A stretch of DNA of 26,664 nt, from contig JAQGOE010000313.1 in assembly GCA_028293725.1 (NCBI GenBank), positions 1-26,664 on the forward strand, given 5' to 3'. The notes under the pieces were generated by a model. It searched no databases, was not told the DNA's origin, and worked only from the letters and a program-made list of their open reading frames with translations. The position numbers and the translations under genes are program-made. The stretch's first letter is position 1. The number at the start of each line of letters is the position of its first letter. The stretch is from Gammaproteobacteria bacterium. Lineage in GTDB: Bacteria; Pseudomonadota; Gammaproteobacteria; Steroidobacterales; Steroidobacteraceae. Positions 24,295 to 26,664 of the stretch are shown piece by piece.

Positions 24295-25679
24295 TGTTCG
24301 ATGAGTATCGTGACCTGGTCATCCAGGCGAGTTATTTCGTTACCGCGGCGCTGTTCATCCTCGGCCTGAAGCGCATGAGCTCGCCCGTGACCGCTCGCAG
24401 CGGTATCACGTGGGCCGGCGCCGGCATGTTGGTCGCCACCGCGGTGACATTCGCCTATCCGGGAATGTCGAACTATGAGTGGATCATTCCGGCCATCCTG
24501 GTGGGTGGCGGGTTCGCCTGGTGGAGCGGCAAGCGCGTCGCCATCACCGACATGCCGCAGATGATCGCGCTCTACAACGGTATGGGCGGTGGCGCCGCCG
24601 CTGCCATCGCGGCGGTGGAGCTCTACCGTGGCGAAATGGATAGTTATGCGGCTTCGGTCCTCGCCGTCGTCGGCGGCATCATCGGTGCCATATCGTTCAG
24701 CGGCAGTGCGATTGCATTTGGCAAGCTGCAGGGACTCATCAAACGCAGCGTGCGCTTCAGCGGCCAACAGATTCTGAATCTGCTGTTGCTCGTGGCGACG
24801 CTCGTGTTAGGCGGTTTAGTGGCGCTCCACATCAACGCCTCACCGGCGGTCGTCACCGCGTTCTTCGTGCTCGCGTTGATCCTCGGCCTCACGATGACGC
24901 TGCCCATCGGTGGCGCGGACATGCCTGTCGTGATCTCGCTCTACAACGCCCTCACCGGTCTCGCTGTCGGATTCGAAGGCTTCGTGTTGAACAACGCGGC
25001 GATGATCATAGCCGGTACCGTGGTCGGCTCGGCCGGCACCCTGCTGACGCAGTTGATGGCTCGAGCGATGAACCGCTCACTCGGCAACGTCCTGTTCTCG
25101 GGCTTCGGCGATACGGGCGGTGCCGCGACCGGAACGGTTACCGGCAGCATGAAGCCGATCGAAGCTTCGGATGTCGGCGTCATGATGGCCTTCGCGCAAA
25201 AGGTGATCATAGTGCCGGGTTACGGCATGGCAGTTGCCCAGGCGCAGCACAAGATCTGGGAGCTGTGCCAGCTGCTGATCGATCGTGGCGTAACCGTCAA
25301 GTTTGCCATTCACCCTGTGGCGGGCCGCATGCCGGGACACATGAACGTGCTGCTGGCGGAGGCCGGCGTGCCGTACGATCTCATCTCCGACCTGGACGAG
25401 ATCAACGCGGAGTTCGAGACGGCGGATGTCGCGCTCATCATCGGTGCGAACGATGTGGTGAATCCCGTCGCCCGCACCGACAAGTCGAGCCCGATCTACG
25501 GCATGCCCATTCTCAACGCCGACAAGGCGAAGAATGTCATCGTGATCAAACGTGGCCAGGGCGCGGGGTTCTCCGGTATCGAGAACGCCCTGTTCTACCT
25601 CGACAACACGCGCATGCTGTACGGGGACGCGCAGAAGGCCGGGGCGGAACTGATACAGGCCATCAAGGCCGTCGGGTGA
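24294..25679 (+). CDS. pntB: NAD(P) transhydrogenase subunit beta
   Basis: 461 residues. Residues ~1-260 form eight or nine membrane helices of domain II. Residues ~285-461 are the soluble NADP(H)-binding domain III: GYGMAVAQAQ (309-318), HPVAGRMPGHMNVLLAEA (340-357), GANDVVNPVA (384-393) and DKAKNVIVIKRG (410-421), all classical fingerprints. Completes the pnt operon, giving a full transhydrogenase. Length agrees with the family (~460). Confidence 0.97.
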   Translation: MFDEYRDLVIQASYFVTAALFILGLKRMSSPVTARSGITWAGAGMLVATAVTFAYPGMSNYEWIIPAILVGGGFAWWSGKRVAITDMPQMIALYNGMGGGAAAAIAAVELYRGEMDSYAASVLAVVGGIIGAISFSGSAIAFGKLQGLIKRSVRFSGQQILNLLLLVATLVLGGLVALHINASPAVVTAFFVLALILGLTMTLPIGGADMPVVISLYNALTGLAVGFEGFVLNNAAMIIAGTVVGSAGTLLTQLMARAMNRSLGNVLFSGFGDTGGAATGTVTGSMKPIEASDVGVMMAFAQKVIIVPGYGMAVAQAQHKIWELCQLLIDRGVTVKFAIHPVAGRMPGHMNVLLAEAGVPYDLISDLDEINAEFETADVALIIGANDVVNPVARTDKSSPIYGMPILNADKAKNVIVIKRGQGAGFSGIENALFYLDNTRMLYGDAQKAGAELIQAIKAVG

Positions 25680-25702
25680 CGGCGGGAGCGCTCGGTTCGG
25701 AT

Positions 25703-26664
25703 ATGAAGAAAAAGTCGTGCTTGAAAAGGCCGTGCGCGCCATTCCTGGGGCAGTTAGCAGTTGTGATTGCGGCGTTCGCGTGTATGTCAACACCGCGCGC
25801 GGCTGAAACAGCGACGACTGCGGCGGCGGCCGCCACCGGGCAAGCGACCAAGAAGACGTTGACGACCGCGGAAGTTTTGGCGGAATCAACTCCAGCCGAC
25901 TGGCGGCTGATCGATCCGCAAAGCACGCTTTACATGGACCTTCCAGCGGGCCGGGTCATCATCGAGCTCGCACCGCAGTTCGCCCCACATTACGTTGCGA
26001 ATGTTGAAACGCTGGCACGCCAAGGTTACTTCAACGGTCTCTGGGTTGAACGCGTACAGGACAACTACGTCGCACAGTGGGGCGATCCGGAAGGCAAGAA
26101 GCCGGTCGGCAACGCGCAGCGCAGCGTCGCGGCGGAATTCGAGCGTACCTCGCGTGGCCTGTCTTTCATGCCCCTGGCGGAGCCCGACCCCTATGCGCCG
26201 GAGGTCGGGTTTTCCGATGGCTTCCCGGTAGCGCTCGACCCGAAACTCGGGCGCGCCTGGCTCATCCATTGTTATGGCATGGTGGGCGCCGGACGCGACA
26301 ACGACGTCGACAGCGGTGGCGGGACCGAGCTCTACGCTGTCATAGGTCATGCCCCGAGACATCTCGATCGCAATGTCACGTTGCTCGGTCGGGTCGTGCA
26401 GGGTATCGAGCTTCTTTCATCGCTTCCGCGCGGCACCGGAACAATGGGCTTCTACGAGAAGCCGGAGCAGCGGGTAACGATCAAGTCCTTCAAGATGGCT
26501 GCGGATGTGCCGGAAGCACAACGGACGCCGCTGGAGGAGCTTCGGACGGACACACAGACTTTCACGGACTACATCGACGCACGCCGCAACCGCCATGAGG
26601 AATGGTTCAAGGTGCCGGCGGGGCATGTTGATGTTTGCAATGTGCCGATACCGGTGCGGGTGCG
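25703..26664 (+). CDS. Exported cyclophilin-type peptidyl-prolyl isomerase, C-terminus outside the window
   Basis: 320 residues are visible and the frame is open at the right edge. A basic start (MKKKSCLKR) and hydrophobic core (LAVVIAAFA) with TPRAA before ~35 indicate export to the periplasm. An Ala/Thr-rich linker precedes the cyclophilin domain from ~74 (TLYMDLPAGRVIIELAPQFAP). Key positions in WVERVQDNYVAQWGDPEG are Arg117 and Gln125, matching the catalytic arginine and the Q-x-G-D motif of cyclophilins. AAEFERT (143-149) replaces the usual E-F/I motif. Periplasmic cyclophilins aid folding of exported proteins. The start lies 23 bases after pntB with a weak ribosome site; read-through from pnt is possible but a functional link is not obvious. 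Confidence 0.85.
   Translation, partial: MKKKSCLKRPCAPFLGQLAVVIAAFACMSTPRAAETATTAAAAATGQATKKTLTTAEVLAESTPADWRLIDPQSTLYMDLPAGRVIIELAPQFAPHYVANVETLARQGYFNGLWVERVQDNYVAQWGDPEGKKPVGNAQRSVAAEFERTSRGLSFMPLAEPDPYAPEVGFSDGFPVALDPKLGRAWLIHCYGMVGAGRDNDVDSGGGTELYAVIGHAPRHLDRNVTLLGRVVQGIELLSSLPRGTGTMGFYEKPEQRVTIKSFKMAADVPEAQRTPLEELRTDTQTFTDYIDARRNRHEEWFKVPAGHVDVCNVPIPVRV

Overview
The window is a GC-rich, densely coded stretch of bacterial chromosome. It reads as a gammaproteobacterium. The split three-subunit Pnt transhydrogenase, FadI-type thiolase, cytochrome b561/YceI pair, S46 dipeptidyl-peptidase and GabD-type dehydrogenase would suit the Xanthomonadales/Steroidobacterales/Nevskiales neighbourhood. 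That placement is inferred from gene content; no rRNA or other marker gene is present. No tRNA, CRISPR array, insertion sequence or prophage was seen, and no gap between genes exceeds about 300 bases.

Layout. (1) 1-2466, minus: a FadI-like thiolase followed by a cNMP-binding/patatin-like protein that runs off the left edge and carries an expanded in-frame minisatellite. (2) 2632-8697, plus: a probable transcription run of dienelactone hydrolase, succinate-semialdehyde dehydrogenase (gabD), ferrochelatase (hemH), a two-module VOC protein and an exported S46 dipeptidyl-peptidase. (3) 8729-10684: a YceI-like lipoprotein (minus) divergent from a cytochrome b561-YceI pair (plus). (4) 10759-14096, minus: acetyl-CoA synthetase with an unusual ~147-residue histone-H1-like basic tail, then an orphan addiction-module-type antidote and a small unknown protein. 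(5) 14172-21102, plus: an exported TPR-CHAT protease, a small secreted protein of unknown function behind a structured leader, a divergent subtilase (S8), an ECF sigma factor overlapping it by ATGA, and a membrane zinc-type anti-sigma factor. (6) 21151-22723, minus: an HNH endonuclease and a 5'-3' exonuclease/FEN-like protein in tandem. (7) 22842-25679, plus: pntAA-pntAB-pntB. (8) 25703 to the right edge: an exported cyclophilin-type peptidyl-prolyl isomerase, cut by the window.

The most interesting part is region 5. A TPR-CHAT protease, a second protease, a small secreted protein and a sigma/anti-sigma pair together look like an envelope signalling system in which proteolysis could control an ECF sigma factor. 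It recalls, by architecture only, the CRISPR type III-E TPR-CHAT/sigma system, but there is no CRISPR component here and the proteases carry export signals. The second standout is the fusion of acetyl-CoA synthetase to a DNA-binding-like basic tail. A third is a leader whose perfect 9-bp stem would hide the ribosome-binding site of the small secreted protein.
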